Shown in pieces: positions 29,071-30,056 of a stretch of 30,056 bases of DNA; positions within the stretch are counted from its first letter, which is position 1, and each line of letters begins with the position of its first letter. The position numbers and the translations under genes are program-made. Below the pieces are notes generated by a model, which was not told the origin of the DNA, made no database searches, and saw only the letters and a program-made list of their open reading frames with translations. Source of the stretch: JADZGC01 sp964391595 (GTDB taxonomy: Bacteria > Patescibacteriota > Saccharimonadia > CAILAD01 > GCA-016700035); assembly GCA_964391595.1 (NCBI GenBank), contig CAYMMM010000008.1, forward strand, positions 1 to 30,056. Direction: 5' to 3'.

Positions 29071-29376
29071 ATGGGATCAATATCAGAAATTAATACCTTA
29101 ATTAGGCTTCCACGAGACTTTGACTGCAACGGGTTAGAAGTTAATAAATCTTATTCTATTTCTAAAGACCGAAACAGAATATACCCGGTTGGAATTGCTA
29201 TATTAATTGTAGATTCTGATTGGAACTTCTACGGGTATGGCAAGATAACCTCGTCAAATATTCATAAAGACCATACCGAAATAGAATTTAGTATTTTGAG
29301 TGTATTCTCAACAGAGGAGGCTGCGGTTTTTAAGGATAAGTTTCTTGAGGCCGCTCACCAAACCGGTGAAATTTAG
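29071..29376 (+). CDS. Small AT-rich protein of unknown function in the tRNA-flanked cassette
   Basis: 101 aa from the ATG at 29071 (another ATG two codons earlier, at 29065, would lie before the expected transcript start). The protein begins with IRLPRDFDCNGLEVNKSYSI and contains VDSDWNFYGYGKI and EFSILSVFSTEEAAVFK, a mixed strand/helix fold with no signal peptide or membrane segment. No family is recognised. Codon use is plainly more AT-rich than in the neighbours (ATA, TTA, AAT, TCT), and the gene is bounded by two copies of the tRNA 3' end. This points to recent arrival as a small cassette. Its promoter has the local extended -10 form, so it is probably expressed. Confidence 0.65.
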   Translation: MGSISEINTLIRLPRDFDCNGLEVNKSYSISKDRNRIYPVGIAILIVDSDWNFYGYGKITSSNIHKDHTEIEFSILSVFSTEEAAVFKDKFLEAAHQTGEI

Positions 29377-29392
29377 TTCCAATAGCGTCCAC

Positions 29393-29405
29393 GATGGCCC
29401 TCCAT
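29393..29405 (+). repeat. tRNA-Lys 3'-end repeat, copy 3
   Basis: GATGGCCCTCCAT, identical over 13 bases to 28838-28850 at the tRNA 3' end. It lies 17 bases after the AT-rich gene and just before the 2H phosphoesterase gene. Confidence 0.85.
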
Positions 29406-29417
29406 TATTTATTGATC

Positions 29418-29987
29418 ATGAACATCACATCACATTTTATTGGCCTTGAAGTAGACGGTGCTTCGTTCAAACAACTATTCGAGCAACTTTTGCAGTATAG
29501 AGATCAGAGCGCTTTGCATGATGTGATTGAGCCACAAGCGTATATCTCCCTTCATATCACTTTGTATTACTTGCCTTCAGATCTAGGTGCATCGAGGCGA
29601 ACAGAAATTTTGCAGCATTGCAGGCAACTTTCGACTCATGCCCATTCAGCTATTCGCTCGTCATTACATCTGGGATACTTTGGTCTTACTGGTAATGAGA
29701 AGGTGTGCTTCATTGCTCCTAATGAAGACAAAATGTTCCATGTATTACATCGCTCACTAGAGGAGCGATTTCGTGATGATTCCATATTTGAAAACAGATT
29801 GAGCTTCACGCCTCACATCACACTTTTCAGAATAAAAGACTCGAACGTCTTTCAGACGCATAAAAACGAGCTGGAAGAAGTTATTAAGACGTATATCGAT
29901 AAGATATTTGGCACCAGTCTAGGGGATGTCAGACTTTATGCTGTTGACTCGAGCATGCATCCGGAGATGCAGGTACCAGTAGGGTAA
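29418..29987 (+). CDS. 2H phosphoesterase / 2'-5' RNA ligase-like protein
   Basis: 189 aa from the ATG at 29418. Two HxTx motifs, HITL at residues 46-49 and HITL at 133-136 (FTPHITLFRI), form the active site of the 2H family. Members cut 2',3'-cyclic phosphates of RNA or nucleotides, or join 2'-5' RNA ends in vitro. A start at 29394 would lie in the tRNA-end repeat and is less likely. Somewhat AT-rich. It could be part of the same incoming segment as the AT-rich gene, or the original neighbour of tRNA-Lys. An RNA end-processing enzyme next to a tRNA is suggestive, but the family is common and the location may be chance. Confidence 0.82.
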   Translation: MNITSHFIGLEVDGASFKQLFEQLLQYRDQSALHDVIEPQAYISLHITLYYLPSDLGASRRTEILQHCRQLSTHAHSAIRSSLHLGYFGLTGNEKVCFIAPNEDKMFHVLHRSLEERFRDDSIFENRLSFTPHITLFRIKDSNVFQTHKNELEEVIKTYIDKIFGTSLGDVRLYAVDSSMHPEMQVPVG

Positions 29988-30023
29988 TCCAATTCTAATA
30001 AGTGATCTTGCTTATGCTCCATG

Positions 30024-30029
30024 TATAAT
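30024..30029 (+). promoter_or_regulatory. -10 box of the gene leaving the window
   Basis: A perfect TATAAT preceded by TG, nine bases before a GTG at 30039. Confidence 0.5.
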
Positions 30030-30038
30030 ATAGGCAAC

Positions 30039-30056
30039 GTGAACAACGACCCTAAT
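30039..30056 (+). CDS. Start of a further gene (3' partial)
   Basis: Only six codons are visible (GTG start, then NNDPN). The call rests on the near-perfect -10 box placed as in the other leaderless genes of this window; the product cannot be told. Confidence 0.3.

Noticed and set aside
28779..29129. Minus-strand reading frame of 116 aa over the tRNA, ending in a GLEPRTPCLKG-like sequence
   Set aside because: It is the antisense of tRNA-Lys, a well-known false protein; no start signal.
1..30056. CRISPR array, insertion sequence, rRNA, transposase or integrase gene
   Set aside because: Looked for and not seen: no regularly spaced repeats, no terminal inverted repeats with a transposase, no rRNA-like sequence.

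Overview
The window looks like the chromosome of a small-genome bacterium of the Candidate Phyla Radiation (Patescibacteria), most likely close to Saccharibacteria. The reasons are tight gene packing with 1-4 base stop/start overlaps, short versions of standard proteins (HrcA 232 aa), CSLREA-type and RGAASL-type surface proteins, and many genes whose promoter -10 box sits directly before the start codon (leaderless). UGA is used as a stop, so the recoded CPR lineages are excluded. The phylum call is inference.

Layout. 1-4.7 kb: two large exported proteins, a polysaccharide deacetylase with three binding modules (N-terminus cut by the window) and a CSLREA surface protein. 4.7-12 kb: housekeeping genes tilS-ftsH, murJ, lepA and a small HELGH-motif protein. 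12.1-13.9 kb: two tandem paralogous membrane-anchored proteins and a 51-aa membrane peptide. 13.9-14.6 kb (minus): a membrane-anchored CHAP hydrolase. 14.65-20.1 kb: a heat-shock operon with two CIRCE operators, a folded leader RNA, hrcA-grpE-dnaK, then a small pyrophosphatase-like gene and a NYN nuclease-like gene placed before a zinc-finger-less dnaJ.

20.1-22.1 kb (minus): five consecutive small genes (A to E) that appear to be divergent paralogs of one family I do not recognise. 22.2-28.7 kb: a membrane protein, then an unusual set: a RimK-type glutamate ligase, three class I glutamine amidotransferases (two near-twins with an added CxxC and a conserved C-terminal tail), a DUF1704/MATCAP-like metallopeptidase, a gamma-glutamylcyclotransferase-like protein and a CPBP membrane protease. 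Together they have the parts expected of a system that adds and removes glutamyl or amide modifications, and this is the best candidate here for an undescribed system. 28.77-29.4 kb: tRNA-Lys(UUU), whose last ten bases recur twice downstream, bracketing a structured gene-free segment and an AT-rich small gene, as if small cassettes had entered at the tRNA 3' end. The window ends with a 2H phosphoesterase and the promoter and first codons of another gene.

Regulation visible in the sequence: extended -10 promoters of the form TGG-TAnnnn close to ATG at several genes, CIRCE/HrcA control of the heat-shock operon, folded 5' leaders before hrcA, murJ and rimK, and several clear intrinsic terminators. 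No CRISPR array, insertion sequence or transposase gene was seen.
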